A stretch of DNA of 64,000 nucleotides, from positions 124,001 to 188,000 of the forward strand of contig NZ_VCNA01000002.1 of the NCBI RefSeq assembly GCF_006170445.1, read 5' to 3'. Every line of letters starts with the position of its first letter. The stretch's first letter is position 1. Source of the DNA: Brevibacillus dissolubilis. Lineage in GTDB: Bacteria > Bacillota > Bacilli > Brevibacillales > Brevibacillaceae. Both the position numbers and the translations under genes were made by a program. The notes under the pieces were generated by a model. That model did no database searches. It was not told the DNA's origin and worked only from the letters and a program-made list of their open reading frames with translations. Below are positions 49,119-58,202 of this stretch, piece by piece.

Positions 49119-50075
49119 TCATTTCAGCCGTACGCGCGGGTCAGCCACACCGTAAAGCACATCGGCAATCAGATTGCCCACCACCGTCAAGATCGCCAGC
49201 AGCATCGTCAATCCCATCAGCAACGGGTAATCGCGAAACGCCAACGCTTCCATATGAATCCGTCCAATCCCCGGCCAGTTAAAAATCTTCTCCGTAATAA
49301 TCGCCCCACCAAACAGCGCAGGCAGCTCGAACCCTAAGAGCGTGATCGCAGGCAACAGAGCGTTGCGCAAGGCATGCTTGTAGACCACCACTTTTTCCTT
49401 CAAGCCTTTTGCTCTGGCTGTCCGGACAAAATCCTGCCTGATCACTTCCAGCATATTGGTCCGAAAATAACGGGTCAGTGTACCGACACTCAGCATCGTC
49501 AGCACCAGCACCGGCAGGAACATATGCTTCGCCACATCCACCCAATGACCGAAGCCTGCCAGCTCCGAGCCAGTCGTCGTCATCCCGCCGACAGGAAACA
49601 CCTTCCAGTCCAGTGCAAAATACTTAATCAACAACAGCCCAATGAAAAACGACGGAAACGACATCGCGGCAAACACCCCAAGTGTCACCAGCGTGTCAAA
49701 CCATGAGTAGCGCTTGATCGCCGAGAATACCCCGACAGCCACCGCGATGCACCATGTCAAGATGGACGAGACAAATGCAATCAAAAACGAATTCCACAAA
49801 TAATGCTTAATCACATCAGACACCGGCTCCTGATACTTGAACGAAAAACCAAAATCCCCGCGCAGCACATTGCCAATCCAGATGAAATACCGCTCGATAA
49901 TCGGCTTGTCTAGCCCATACAGCACCCGTAGCTCCTGTGCCCGCTGGGGAGTCAGCTTGAGATTGGTGTCGACGAAATCCCCCGGCGTCAGCGCAAAGAC
50001 AAAAAAGATCAAAATCGACGCACCGAGCAAGGTCGGGATCATCAGCAAAACCCTGCGAATGATATACTGCCTCAT
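49119..50075 (-). CDS. oppB: Oligopeptide ABC transporter permease OppB-type
   Basis: A 318-residue inner-membrane permease with six helices and the transport loop DFVRTARAKGLKEKVVVYKH (EAA motif). The N-terminal RRVLLMIPTLLGASILIFF is the usual first helix of OppB/DppB. AAAGGAGGAGG lies 5 nt before the ATG at 50075. It is the second gene of the operon, after an internal terminator that probably lowers permease levels relative to the binding protein. Confidence 0.92.
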   Translation of the reverse strand: MRQYIIRRVLLMIPTLLGASILIFFVFALTPGDFVDTNLKLTPQRAQELRVLYGLDKPIIERYFIWIGNVLRGDFGFSFKYQEPVSDVIKHYLWNSFLIAFVSSILTWCIAVAVGVFSAIKRYSWFDTLVTLGVFAAMSFPSFFIGLLLIKYFALDWKVFPVGGMTTTGSELAGFGHWVDVAKHMFLPVLVLTMLSVGTLTRYFRTNMLEVIRQDFVRTARAKGLKEKVVVYKHALRNALLPAITLLGFELPALFGGAIITEKIFNWPGIGRIHMEALAFRDYPLLMGLTMLLAILTVVGNLIADVLYGVADPRVRLK

Positions 50076-50094
50076 CTGTCCTCCTCCTTTTGTC

Positions 50095-50127
50095 AAAAAA
50101 CAGCCCAGCCACAGGAGGGCCGGGCTA
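50095..50127 (-). terminator. Internal terminator between the binding-protein and OppB genes
   Basis: On the minus strand AGCCCGGCC pairs with GGCTGGGCT followed by T6, 18 bp after the SBP stop. It likely attenuates transcription into the permease genes. Confidence 0.8.
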
Positions 50128-50144
50128 TGTTGGTCCTAACCACA

Positions 50145-51854
50145 TTACTTTTCAATCTGGATTTGATTCAGGCTTGCGTCAAAGTTGGTGTAGGTGTTCT
50201 GCGTAAGCCCGGTGATTCTGGCGCTGTAAGCACTCATGATCTTGCGGTTGTAGAGGAAGATGTATGGCGGATCATCATTGAGTTCCTTGAACAGCTCTAC
50301 ATAGATCGGTTTGCGCTTCTCGATGTCGAGTGTGCTGATGCTGTCTTTGAGCAGCTGATCTACTTTTGGATTGGAGTAGCCGTTGTTATCCGGGTAGGTG
50401 GAGGAGAAGCTCTCTACCCCCTCAGACGGGTCGAGCAGCTGCGGCGTCGAGAAGCTGGCGAGGTCATAGTCACCCTTCTGCTGCTTGGCAATCAACGCAT
50501 TGAAATCAAGGATTTCAGCTTCAAATGAAATGCCCAGCTCTTGGAAGTTCTCCTTGGCGATTGGGATCAGCGCATCGTGCAGCTTGCTTTTGGAGCCGAG
50601 GAACCTGATTTTCAGCTTCTGGCCGTCTTTTTCCCGGATGCCGTCTGCGCCGACCTTCCAGCCTGCTTCATCCAGCAACTGCTTCGCTTTTTCCGGGTTG
50701 TATTCGTATTTGTTCACATCATCGGTATAGGCCCAGGAGACCGGCGAGGATGGGATATTGGCGACGACGGCATAGCCTTGGTAGACGGCGTCGAGGATCT
50801 GTTGGCGGTTGAGACCGTAGATGAAGGCTTGACGCACTTTTTTGTCTTTAAAATAAGGCTTCTGGTGGTTGAAATCGATGAAGCCGTAGGAGCTTGCGGT
50901 GTACGTCTCGATGTTGGCAAAACCGAGGGCTTTGAGCTGTTCGAGCGTCTCTCCGTTGGCGGTGAAGCCCGCGTGATCCAGCTCCCCTGCCTGGAACAGC
51001 TGGTAGTTGGTGTCACGGTCGGTGACTTTGTAGATCAGGTTTTTCACTTTTGGTTTACCGGCAAAATACTTCTCATTCGCCACAAAGCGGACTTCTTGAC
51101 CAGGGATGAAGGTATCCAGAATATAAGGGCCGCTCTCCAATGGCTTGCCGTGCAGCTCACGGATATAGGCGAGGTCACCTTGCTTGTAGCTCTTGCCATA
51201 GTAGGCTTTGGAGAGCACTGGACCGCCGAGCAGGAGCAGTGATTTCGCGCTTACTTTGTCTGTCGTGATCTGGATGGTCTGTGGATCGATCACCTTGATC
51301 CCGGAGATGGAAGTGGCTTTTCCTTCTTTATATTCTTGGCCGCCCTGAATATGCGCCTGACTGATATCAATCTCACCGTCATAGGACTTGTCGTGCAGGA
51401 TCGTCAGCGTGAACGCGACGTCATCAGCTGTCAGCGGCGAGCCATCCCGGTAGGTCACACCCTTTTTCAGATGGAACGTATAGGTCAGCTGGTCGTCGGA
51501 AATATCCCATTTTTCTGCGAGCTGTGGAACCGGCTTGCCCTCTTTATCCACCGAGACGAGGGAAGCAAACAGTACATTGGTGACATTGCCGTCCCAGCCG
51601 TTATGGAAAAAATATGGGTTAAAAATCCCCTCCGGAGTGGAAATCGAAGCGATGAATGTATCCGTACGCTTCTTCGCAATCTCCGGCTGCTTGGATTTAT
51701 CCGAAGCCTGGATCACTTGGTCCTGCACGCTTTGGAGATTGGTCGTAGCTGGTTGAGCCGTCTCTGTCGGTGTCGCCGCCTGCTCGACGCAAGCCGTGAG
51801 CAGCAATGCAGAACTAAGTATGGATAGGAAAACGCCTGATGCTTTCTTTTTCAT
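50145..51854 (-). CDS. oppA: Peptide ABC transporter substrate-binding lipoprotein (OppA/DppA family)
   Basis: A 569-residue extracytoplasmic binding protein. The signal peptide MKKKASGVFLSILSSALL ends in lipobox LLTAC, so it is lipid-anchored. The SBP family 5 body contains the typical AEKWDISDDQLTYTFHLKKGVTYRDGSPLTADD-type region (residues about 115-150). AGGGAGG lies upstream of the ATG at 51854. It is first in the operon and under a near-consensus promoter. Its ligand (oligopeptide, dipeptide or other) cannot be told. Confidence 0.92.
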   Translation of the reverse strand: MKKKASGVFLSILSSALLLTACVEQAATPTETAQPATTNLQSVQDQVIQASDKSKQPEIAKKRTDTFIASISTPEGIFNPYFFHNGWDGNVTNVLFASLVSVDKEGKPVPQLAEKWDISDDQLTYTFHLKKGVTYRDGSPLTADDVAFTLTILHDKSYDGEIDISQAHIQGGQEYKEGKATSISGIKVIDPQTIQITTDKVSAKSLLLLGGPVLSKAYYGKSYKQGDLAYIRELHGKPLESGPYILDTFIPGQEVRFVANEKYFAGKPKVKNLIYKVTDRDTNYQLFQAGELDHAGFTANGETLEQLKALGFANIETYTASSYGFIDFNHQKPYFKDKKVRQAFIYGLNRQQILDAVYQGYAVVANIPSSPVSWAYTDDVNKYEYNPEKAKQLLDEAGWKVGADGIREKDGQKLKIRFLGSKSKLHDALIPIAKENFQELGISFEAEILDFNALIAKQQKGDYDLASFSTPQLLDPSEGVESFSSTYPDNNGYSNPKVDQLLKDSISTLDIEKRKPIYVELFKELNDDPPYIFLYNRKIMSAYSARITGLTQNTYTNFDASLNQIQIEK

Positions 51855-51884
51855 GTGAATCCTCCCTAACACCTCTAATTTGAT

Positions 51885-51905
51885 AATTCCTATCGGTTTA
51901 CTAGG
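51885..51905. promoter_or_regulatory. Possible operator at the start of the opp operon
   Basis: AATTCCTATCGGTTTACTAGG overlaps the expected transcription start. The ATAGGAATT half (minus strand) matches one half of the CymR sulfur-repressor consensus, but the other half does not. The call is tentative. Confidence 0.25.
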
Positions 51906-51906
51906 T

Positions 51907-51935
51907 ATAATATCCAGTATGTAACAGCCTGTCAA
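51907..51935 (-). promoter_or_regulatory. SigA-type promoter of the opp operon
   Basis: On the minus strand TTGACA (51935-51930) and TATTAT (51912-51907) are exactly 17 bp apart, about 55 bp before the start codon of the binding protein. Confidence 0.8.
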
Positions 51936-52342
51936 TCATTTTTCTCGTTAACAAAGAAATTGTCTATTTTGAAATCGCTATCAACATGGACATAATGCGA
52001 TTTTTGTTGGCTCCCCTATTCTTTATGTGGATTACTTTTCCATCATGCCAACATAGACTCTTCTTAGCAAAAAATAGTTGATGCGAAAAGAAAAGCGGTT
52101 GTACATGACGATTTTTTTGGTCAGGAGGAATATGCATTGGGTTATTATGTCGGGGTACGAAACAAACCCGGCCTATAGAAAGGTCCGGGTTAGGAATAAA
52201 GTTGTTACATATTCATTGACCTTACGCCTCCCCGTTAGCTGAACAGGCTACCGAGCGGCAGCCTCCAAATTCTTAATAACCATAAAGTCATAAAATACAT
52301 TTTCTATGCAAATAGAGTCAACTTTGTAAAGTGAAATATTTA
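51936..52342. other. Intergenic region without a gene
   Basis: AT-rich and without a supportable coding frame. It holds one hairpin (52165-52191) and otherwise nothing recognisable. Confidence 0.5.
52165..52191 (-). terminator. Hairpin, probable terminator of the beta-propeller gene
   Basis: AACCCGG pairs with CCGGGTT, extended by CC/GG with a one-base bulge. On the minus strand it is followed by TTTGTTTC. It is 150 bp beyond the stop, so the assignment is moderate. Confidence 0.5.
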
Positions 52343-53431
52343 TTAAAAGGTAGGAGCAGGTGGTTCGTCTATTTTCATACGGAGTAAACTATAAGGCTTC
52401 TGCCGCAGGTCATTTCCATAATGAAATCTTGCCTGCCGATGAAGTTGGTTCACGATGAAATATAAGTATTGATCTGGACCAATAGAAAAAGTATCCGGCC
52501 ATAAAATTCTCGGATCATGTGCGATGGTTTCCATTATTCCATTCGGCAATATCTTTCGAATACTATTGTTTTCATAGTCTCCAGCGTAAACGTTTCCTTT
52601 TGCATCGGTGATCATTCCATCTGAAGCACCTTTTTCTCCCCAATACTTCACGTGATACTGTAAATTCATATCCGGTATCGTTCGGTCTCTTAGGGCTTCC
52701 GTTGAAATCGAGTACAGATAACGACTGGAGAGAGGACAAAAATACAACATCTTGCCGTCCGGGGAAATCGCTATACCATCGGATGCCAATCTAAAGGGTG
52801 AAGTAGATCCGTCTTTGTTTCGATTCATCAGGATTTTACCTTCAACTTTCGGTAAAAGAAAGAGATCGGGCGAAGTTGAATTTGCCCCGTTTAACCGTCT
52901 CCAGGCATAACCCGTTTCTAAATCAACGACAATAATGGCTCCTGGTCCTCGGGAAGACGAATCCGTTATATAAGCATAACCTGCTTTACCAACACGAAAA
53001 TCAAATCGGACATCATTCAGATAAGTGGTTGGCAGGACAACATCTTCCGTAAATGTATAAACACTTCTTATGGTATTTGAATTTAAATCTACAGCGACTA
53101 ACTTCGCCCCCCCTTTGATGGGTTCTGAGAAATTAGGAGCTCCTGTATCCAGTACCCAAAGCGTACCATTTCCATCAGCAACGACACTTTGGACACTAAT
53201 GAAGGACGTTGTGATATTCGATGGGCTTACCACATTAGCGTCTAAACTAGGATAAGGCTGTAATGTATCGTGAACGATTTCAGCCACCGTAAATTTAACG
53301 TCGTCTCCCCATTTCGGAAAGCAAATGAAAATACGCCCGGTTTCAGAAACAGCAACGCCTGTAGGCATGGCTCCGTAAAATAAAAAAACCGCCTCAAACT
53401 TACCGAAATACTTTTCACTCGGTAACATCAC
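52343..53431 (-). CDS. Major royal jelly/yellow-type beta-propeller protein
   Basis: About 362 residues, related by eye to the major royal jelly protein/yellow family, a six-bladed propeller related to SMP-30/NHL proteins and best known from insects but also found in bacteria. Visible family-like elements include MPTGVAVSETGRIFICFPKW near the N-terminus, VVADGNGTLWVLDTG, LNDVRFD with AYITDSS, SDGIAISPDGKMLYFCPLSSRYLY, and SDGMITDAKGNVYAGDYENN. No signal peptide, so it looks cytoplasmic. GAGGAGG lies 11 nt before a GTG at 53431 (ATG 3 nt later). Its function in bacteria is unknown. It is transcribed alone. Confidence 0.85.
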   Translation of the reverse strand: MMLPSEKYFGKFEAVFLFYGAMPTGVAVSETGRIFICFPKWGDDVKFTVAEIVHDTLQPYPSLDANVVSPSNITTSFISVQSVVADGNGTLWVLDTGAPNFSEPIKGGAKLVAVDLNSNTIRSVYTFTEDVVLPTTYLNDVRFDFRVGKAGYAYITDSSSRGPGAIIVVDLETGYAWRRLNGANSTSPDLFLLPKVEGKILMNRNKDGSTSPFRLASDGIAISPDGKMLYFCPLSSRYLYSISTEALRDRTIPDMNLQYHVKYWGEKGASDGMITDAKGNVYAGDYENNSIRKILPNGIMETIAHDPRILWPDTFSIGPDQYLYFIVNQLHRQARFHYGNDLRQKPYSLLRMKIDEPPAPTF

Positions 53432-53605
53432 TTGTTTAAAATCCTCCTCACAGATTCGAACTGCTATCACCTATTTATATGACTGAATGTGGTTCAAGTG
53501 CCTGGATAATAAAATAATTTTACAGGAACCCCGCAAGTTCGTATCTATGACGGACAACGAGTAAACCGTGTTGTGTTTGCCTAAGTATCACCGCCCACGA
53601 AAGTA

Positions 53606-53635
53606 TGAATAATAAGAAGTACACTATACATAGGA
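53606..53635 (+). promoter_or_regulatory. Possible SigG/SigF-type sporulation promoter
   Basis: TGAATA (53606-53611) and CATAGGA (53629-53635) are 17 bp apart. The -35 fits the forespore sigma consensus well, the -10 only partly. It precedes the two small membrane protein genes. Confidence 0.35.
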
Positions 53636-53656
53636 GCCTCCTTCCTTGTACAAGCT

Positions 53657-54154
53657 ATGGCCATGGACATGGAACGAAATTTATTACTGCTAGTCTGGTT
53701 TGTGTGTATAACCACCATCTATTTTCTTGTTCCAAGAGCAAAAGCTCATGAATTTGTGTTGTGCTTTCTTGTGTGTCAGGCTGTTGGATGGATAGTAGAT
53801 GTGCTGCTCGTTCAATTTGATTTGGTGGCCTACCCGTTACGTGAATTCCCCACAGCCTCGGATTTGAATATCACGTTCAAAGTGTTGTGGACGCCTGTTG
53901 CGAGCGGTCTGTATTACATCTATAGACCTCGTGCGAATAAGTTGACAAAGTGTTTTTACTTTGCAGCCTGGATTTCACTGCTCACCTTAATCGACGGGAT
54001 GCTAGCCGCAAAAACCGAATTGGTGGTTTATGTTCATTTTCACTGGAGTCTGATGGCGATTGTGTACTCGATTATTTTTCTGTCCGTCCGCGGCCTCGCG
54101 AGCTGGTTCTTTAGAGACCGCAAAGTTTTCAGGGAGGAAGCGAATGAGCGATGA
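53657..54154 (+). CDS. CBO0543-like membrane protein, first of two
   Basis: A 165-residue membrane protein with four predicted helices (around residues 8-26, 35-55, 90-115 and 125-148). The pattern VLLVQFDLVAYPLREFP in the second helix-loop is shared with the next gene. It resembles the CBO0543 family of small Firmicutes membrane proteins of unknown function. The first ATG is about 20 nt from the nearest AGGAG, so a later ATG (codon 3 or 5) may be used. Its stop overlaps the next start. Confidence 0.75.
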   Translation: MAMDMERNLLLLVWFVCITTIYFLVPRAKAHEFVLCFLVCQAVGWIVDVLLVQFDLVAYPLREFPTASDLNITFKVLWTPVASGLYYIYRPRANKLTKCFYFAAWISLLTLIDGMLAAKTELVVYVHFHWSLMAIVYSIIFLSVRGLASWFFRDRKVFREEANER

Positions 54155-54669
54155 GTTTGCTGCTGCAATACTGCATTATTGTTTCAGTGTGGATCCTTTC
54201 ATTGTTATTGATTCTCTTCATCCCGCGGCAGAAACGTCGATTGGCAATGGTCTCTTTTTTGTTCAAACAGTGGATTACGTGTATTTTCGGTCATGCCGTG
54301 GTCGAACTCCAACTTCTCGCCTATCCCGTAAGAGAGCTTGCCGACGTTAGCCGGACGAGCTTCACCTATGAATATATGGCTTATCCGATGACATGCGCGG
54401 TGTTTAACGCCTATTATCCGTCCCATCGGAGGCGCTGGATTCAATTCGGCTATTATGTATTATTCACTACTGTACTGACGGTGATCGAGGTGCTTATCGA
54501 ACAATATACCGATCTGATTCGGTATGTTCGTTGGAACTGGTTTTGGTCATGGGCCACGATTTTTCTCACATTCCTGATGACTCGAGTGTTCTGTGTGGTC
54601 TACTTCGGAACCATGACACGAGTGGAAGCGGCAAAACAAAAGAACGCAGCCAGTACGACACGTTCCTAA
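54151..54669 (+). CDS. CBO0543-like membrane protein, second of two
   Basis: A 172-residue paralogue of the preceding protein with the same four-helix layout and the matching loop VVELQLLAYPVRELADV. The ATG overlaps the upstream TGA (ATGA), and GAGGAAG lies just before it, so translation is coupled and the two proteins may form a hetero-oligomer. Function unknown; the family often occurs in spore formers. Confidence 0.75.
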   Translation: MSLLLQYCIIVSVWILSLLLILFIPRQKRRLAMVSFLFKQWITCIFGHAVVELQLLAYPVRELADVSRTSFTYEYMAYPMTCAVFNAYYPSHRRRWIQFGYYVLFTTVLTVIEVLIEQYTDLIRYVRWNWFWSWATIFLTFLMTRVFCVVYFGTMTRVEAAKQKNAASTTRS

Positions 54670-54703
54670 ATGTGGGGCTATGCCCCCTAGGAAGCAGAAT
54701 AAA

Positions 54704-54730
54704 GAGGGAGGCCCCTTAAAGGCCTCCCTC
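54704..54730 (+). terminator. Hairpin after the CBO0543-like pair
   Basis: GAGGGAGGCC pairs perfectly with GGCCTCCCTC around a 7-nt loop. There is no strong T-run after it. The rest of 54731-54984 shows no gene. Confidence 0.6.
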
Positions 54731-54984
54731 TCGCTTGTCATGATTCGCTGCGCTGGTCCGGCAAATCAAGCGCCTTCGTCAGTGACTCTCCGTGTCTATG
54801 GCAAATACGATCCTCCGAGCGTCAACGCAGGTCATTTGCCCATGCGGAGAGTATCGGCGTAAATTCGGAAAACATCATACGCAGCGTCTACATAGACAGA
54901 CGACCATACTTCGACATTAGTGAGTTTGACTCCATTTGTATCCGAAAAAGAAGGAGAATCTCTGCCACTACCAAAGCTACCGTT

Positions 54985-55266
54985 TTATTGTTGGTCTGGC
55001 AGACGTAATGCGTTTGCTGAAGTTTGCGCTTGATCTAAAAACTCCTCTGCTTGGGTCAATTGCTGCCGGGCCGTCTCCAAAGCTTGTGAATTTGTTGCCG
55101 CATTAGATTCACTTATCGAGCTTATCGCCTGATTTAAAGCCGTTTGCGCCTCAGAAACCGCGTTAGATGCATGCTGCTCCAGCGTATTGCCGCTCGAGTG
55201 AAGTGTACCTTCTACCGGTTTTCTTGCATTTTCGGTGGCTAGATCAATTTTGTTTTCATTGGGCAA
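54985..55266 (-). CDS. Small Ala/Gln-rich hypothetical protein
   Basis: A 93-residue acidic protein, mostly one long amphipathic helix with heptad-like spacing (SNAVSEAQTALNQAISSI, then LETARQQLTQAEEFLDQA). A TTG at 55266 with AAGGAGG 7 nt upstream is the likely start. No family recognised; it looks like the small helical proteins made during sporulation. It is divergent from the spore coat operon. Confidence 0.65.
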   Translation of the reverse strand: MPNENKIDLATENARKPVEGTLHSSGNTLEQHASNAVSEAQTALNQAISSISESNAATNSQALETARQQLTQAEEFLDQAQTSANALRLPDQQ

Positions 55267-55457
55267 GGTGAGTCCTCCTTCCGTGAGCAAAGATCAATAA
55301 CTTTAACAGAAATAAGTATGCGGTTGAGATTTTGTTTATATTCTTACGACTGCATGGGAATATTCGGACCCCACATTTCCGGCAATCCATTTTAGTATAG
55401 GATCCAATGCTTAGGAAAATCTAACCTTGATGAAAGAAAGGAGGGGATAATTACCCA

Positions 55458-55700
55458 ATGAATACGCCAACGCTAGCGCCACACGAATCGATGGAACTGC
55501 ATGAAGCGTTAAACTTCAAAACGCTCTGCCTCGCTAAGTCAAAACTTATGCAAGGCTTGGTCTTTGACCAAGAGCTGAAAGCGTTAATGCAGAAGGACGT
55601 CATTCTATCCACGCAACAGATCACCGAGCTCCAGGCGATCTACGCAAGAGCCCCATTCCAAGCGCCTGTTCCGAATAGCCCGACACCTATCACAAATTAA
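55458..55700 (+). CDS. YraG-like small spore coat-associated protein
   Basis: An 80-residue protein with the pattern HESMELHEALNFKTLCLAKSKLMQGLVFD that recurs in the 67-residue protein at 57264. It resembles YraG/YraE of Bacillus subtilis, encoded in the yraG-yraF-adhB-yraE-yraD operon of CotF-type spore proteins. The Pro-rich tail has no known role. AAAGGAGGGG lies upstream of the ATG. First gene of a five-gene operon. The order paralog-CotF-adhB-paralog-CotF is conserved with that operon. Confidence 0.75.
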   Translation: MNTPTLAPHESMELHEALNFKTLCLAKSKLMQGLVFDQELKALMQKDVILSTQQITELQAIYARAPFQAPVPNSPTPITN

Positions 55701-55712
55701 AGGGGAGCGCCA

Positions 55713-56099
55713 ATGAACACCGATTATTTAGACCCGATTAATTCGTTAAATATGCCGGAGATGGCAGATATGACATTTGCAATGGACTTCCTTATTCGTG
55801 CCAAGGAGGGTGTGAGAAATTTGTCCATCGCCCTGACGGAAACGGCTTCTCCCGATGTAAGAGCGCTGCTGCGCAATCATCTTATACAGGGGATTGCCCT
55901 GCACCAAGAAATCACGGAGCTTATGATTCGCAAAAAATGGTTCCATCCTTACGAGCTGAACGAACAGTACCAACTCGACCAGCTTTCAGCGAAAAATACG
56001 GTGATGATCGGGCAGATGAATTTGTTCCCGGATGATACGTCGCGTAAAGGGATGTTTGATCGGACCCCAGATCAACATATTGGAGGACATAAAGCATGA
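55713..56099 (+). CDS. CotF-type spore coat protein (YraF-like)
   Basis: A 128-residue coat F domain protein: [34 protein letters not shown], then [19 protein letters not shown]. The latter half is a ferritin-like helical pattern typical of the family. AGGGGAG lies upstream of the ATG, 12 bp after the previous stop. The end overlaps the adhB start (ATGA). Confidence 0.85.
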   Translation: MNTDYLDPINSLNMPEMADMTFAMDFLIRAKEGVRNLSIALTETASPDVRALLRNHLIQGIALHQEITELMIRKKWFHPYELNEQYQLDQLSAKNTVMIGQMNLFPDDTSRKGMFDRTPDQHIGGHKA

Positions 56100-57232
56100 A
56101 GGCGGTAACGTATCAAGGGATTAAAAATGTCGTGGTCAAAGAGGTGCCGGATCCGAAGATTGAGAAACCGGACGATATGATCGTAAGAGTCACCAGTACC
56201 GCCATTTGCGGTTCGGATCTTCACCTGATTCACGGGATGATCCCTAACCTTCAGGAGAACTATGTCATCGGGCATGAACCGATGGGGATCGTAGAAGAAG
56301 TAGGCCCTGAAGTGACCAAGGTAAAGAAAGGCGACCGGGTGATCATCCCTTTCAACATCGCATGCGGACAATGCTTTTATTGTACGAATCAGCTGGAAAG
56401 CCAATGCGACAATTCAAACGAACACGGGGATATGGGCGCATATTTCGGCTACACCGGAACGACCGGTGGTTACCCTGGAGGGCAAGCCGAGTATTTACGA
56501 GTTCCGTTTGCTAATTTCACCCACTTCAAGATTCCTGAAAACTGCGAGCAACCGGATGAAAAGCTAAGCTTGATCGCCGATGCCATGACGACGGCATTCT
56601 GGAGCGTAGATAACGCCGGCGTCAAGAATGGAGATACGGTCATCGTGCTCGGCTGCGGTCCGGTCGGACTTCTTGCCCAGAAATTCTGCTGGCTGAAGGG
56701 AGCAAAGCGGGTCATCGCCGTTGACTATGTCGATTACCGCTTACAGCATGCGAAGCGAACAAACAATGTGGAAATCGTAAACTTCGAACAGGATAAGAAT
56801 ATCGGCAACACTCTCAAGGAAATGACCAAAGGCGGCGCCGATGTCGTGATTGATGCGGTAGGAATGGACGGCAAGATGAGCGATCTCGAATTTCTAGCCA
56901 GCGGTTTGAAACTGCAAGGCGGCACCATGAGCGCATTTATCATTGCATCTCAGGCTGTCCGCAAAGGCGGGACCATCCAAGTCACTGGGGTATACGGCGG
57001 ACGCTATAACGGATTCCCGCTCGGCGACATCATGCAACGCAACGTGAATATCCGTTCCGGGCAAGCCCCGGTCATTCACTACATGCCGTATATGTACGAG
57101 CTGGTTACGTCGGGCAAAGTAGACCCTGGAGATATTGTTACGCACGTCATTCCGCTTAGCGAGGCCAAGCACGGCTATGAAATGTTCGATACGAAAACGG
57201 ACAATTGCATCAAGGTCATCTTAAAGCCCTGA
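56096..57232 (+). CDS. adhB: Zinc-dependent alcohol dehydrogenase (AdhB-like)
   Basis: A 378-residue medium-chain dehydrogenase. The catalytic zinc ligands are in ICGSDLH and IGHEPMG, the structural zinc loop is [15 protein letters not shown], and the NAD(P) Rossmann motif is [12 protein letters not shown]. It probably oxidises an alcohol or detoxifies an aldehyde. In this operon it lies between two CotF-type genes, as adhB does in Bacillus subtilis, which points to action in the sporulating cell or spore. Its ATG overlaps the upstream stop. Confidence 0.92.
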   Translation: MKAVTYQGIKNVVVKEVPDPKIEKPDDMIVRVTSTAICGSDLHLIHGMIPNLQENYVIGHEPMGIVEEVGPEVTKVKKGDRVIIPFNIACGQCFYCTNQLESQCDNSNEHGDMGAYFGYTGTTGGYPGGQAEYLRVPFANFTHFKIPENCEQPDEKLSLIADAMTTAFWSVDNAGVKNGDTVIVLGCGPVGLLAQKFCWLKGAKRVIAVDYVDYRLQHAKRTNNVEIVNFEQDKNIGNTLKEMTKGGADVVIDAVGMDGKMSDLEFLASGLKLQGGTMSAFIIASQAVRKGGTIQVTGVYGGRYNGFPLGDIMQRNVNIRSGQAPVIHYMPYMYELVTSGKVDPGDIVTHVIPLSEAKHGYEMFDTKTDNCIKVILKP

Positions 57233-57263
57233 ATATGGGTAAATACAGGGGAGGACAATCCGA

Positions 57264-57467
57264 ATGAATTCCAATTACGCTTTGCATGAGATGCTGGAGG
57301 TTCATGAAATGGCTGCGTTCAAGACCGTTTGCATGACCAAATCCAAAACCATGCAAGCTCTGGTAACCGACCCGGAGCTCAGGCAAATTTTGCAGCAAGA
57401 CGTGCAATTATCACAGCAGCAGCTTCAGGAGCTCGGTGGAGTGCTGTCTAAAGTGACCCTAACCTAA
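57264..57467 (+). CDS. YraE-like small spore coat-associated protein
   Basis: A 67-residue paralogue of the first gene of the operon: LEVHEMAAFKTVCMTKSKTMQALVTDPEL matches the pattern in the 80-residue protein, but without the Pro-rich tail. AGGGGAGG lies upstream of the ATG. Fourth gene of the operon. Confidence 0.75.
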   Translation: MNSNYALHEMLEVHEMAAFKTVCMTKSKTMQALVTDPELRQILQQDVQLSQQQLQELGGVLSKVTLT

Positions 57468-57480
57468 AGGAGATAGAAAC

Positions 57481-57777
57481 ATGAACACCCTATTAGAACA
57501 CTTGACAGGGCTTCATACGCTGACCGACGACGTGATCGCAATGGATTTTTTGATGAACGCCAAGAGCGGAGTCAGAAACTACGCCATGGCCGTAACCGAA
57601 TGTGCCACCCCCGAAATCAAGCAAATTTTGATGAAACAGCTCGACGAAGCTATAGACTCCCATGAAAAGATAACAAACTACATGATGCAGCGGGGCCTAT
57701 ACCATCCCTACCATATTCCGGAGCAAATTCAGCTCGATCTGAAAAATATTCAGACCGCTATTAACTTTATGTCCTGA
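57481..57777 (+). CDS. CotF-type spore coat protein (YraD-like)
   Basis: A 98-residue coat F domain protein: IAMDFLMNAKSGVRNYAMAVTECATPEIKQILMKQL, then SHEKITNYMMQRGLYHPYH. It is a shorter paralogue of the 128-residue protein at 55713. AAAGGAG lies 8 nt before the ATG. It closes the operon; a terminator follows. Confidence 0.85.
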   Translation: MNTLLEHLTGLHTLTDDVIAMDFLMNAKSGVRNYAMAVTECATPEIKQILMKQLDEAIDSHEKITNYMMQRGLYHPYHIPEQIQLDLKNIQTAINFMS

Positions 57778-57795
57778 CACCGTATTCGTCCCGAC

Positions 57796-57835
57796 AAAAC
57801 GCGCAAAACCACCATGGTTCAGGCGCGTTTTTTTT
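57796..57835 (+). terminator. Terminator of the spore coat-adhB operon
   Basis: AAAACGCGC pairs with GCGCGTTTTTTTT around an internal loop that itself holds ACCACCATGGT. Placed 20 bp after the last stop. Confidence 0.88.
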
Positions 57836-58124
57836 GATTTTAGCCGAAGACTATAGAGAATAAAATGTTCCCCGTGTCAAGAATCCAACAATACAATAAG
57901 GGCAGACACGCTCCGCACTTTTTTTGGCTTCGTCACAAACACACTTGAATAAGCGTTCCTTCGTTTGTTTTGCTTCTGATTGTCATCGCCACGCACTCTG
58001 TGGATCACTGCTCTCACGTCTCCCCTTTTCTATAGGCATTCTTATGTTGCCAATCTGTGCAGATAACCTCTGATTTGTGATTTTAAAATACTAAATCCTC
58101 CGGCATTCCGTAGAATTAATTGAA

Positions 58125-58202
58125 CTATTCTGACAATTTTGCACTCACATCATGATCTGGCTTCAGCTGCGCAAGGATACGTTCCACCTCCTTGCGCTTC
58201 AT
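58125..58202 (-). CDS. Possible 25-residue reading frame beside the IS remnant
   Basis: An ATG-started frame MKRKEVERILAQLKPDHD... ends at 58125. It overlaps the point where the IS orfB fragment loses similarity. It may be the cut end of another gene or chance. No ribosome site is certain. Confidence 0.2.
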   Translation of the reverse strand: MKRKEVERILAQLKPDHDVSAKLSE

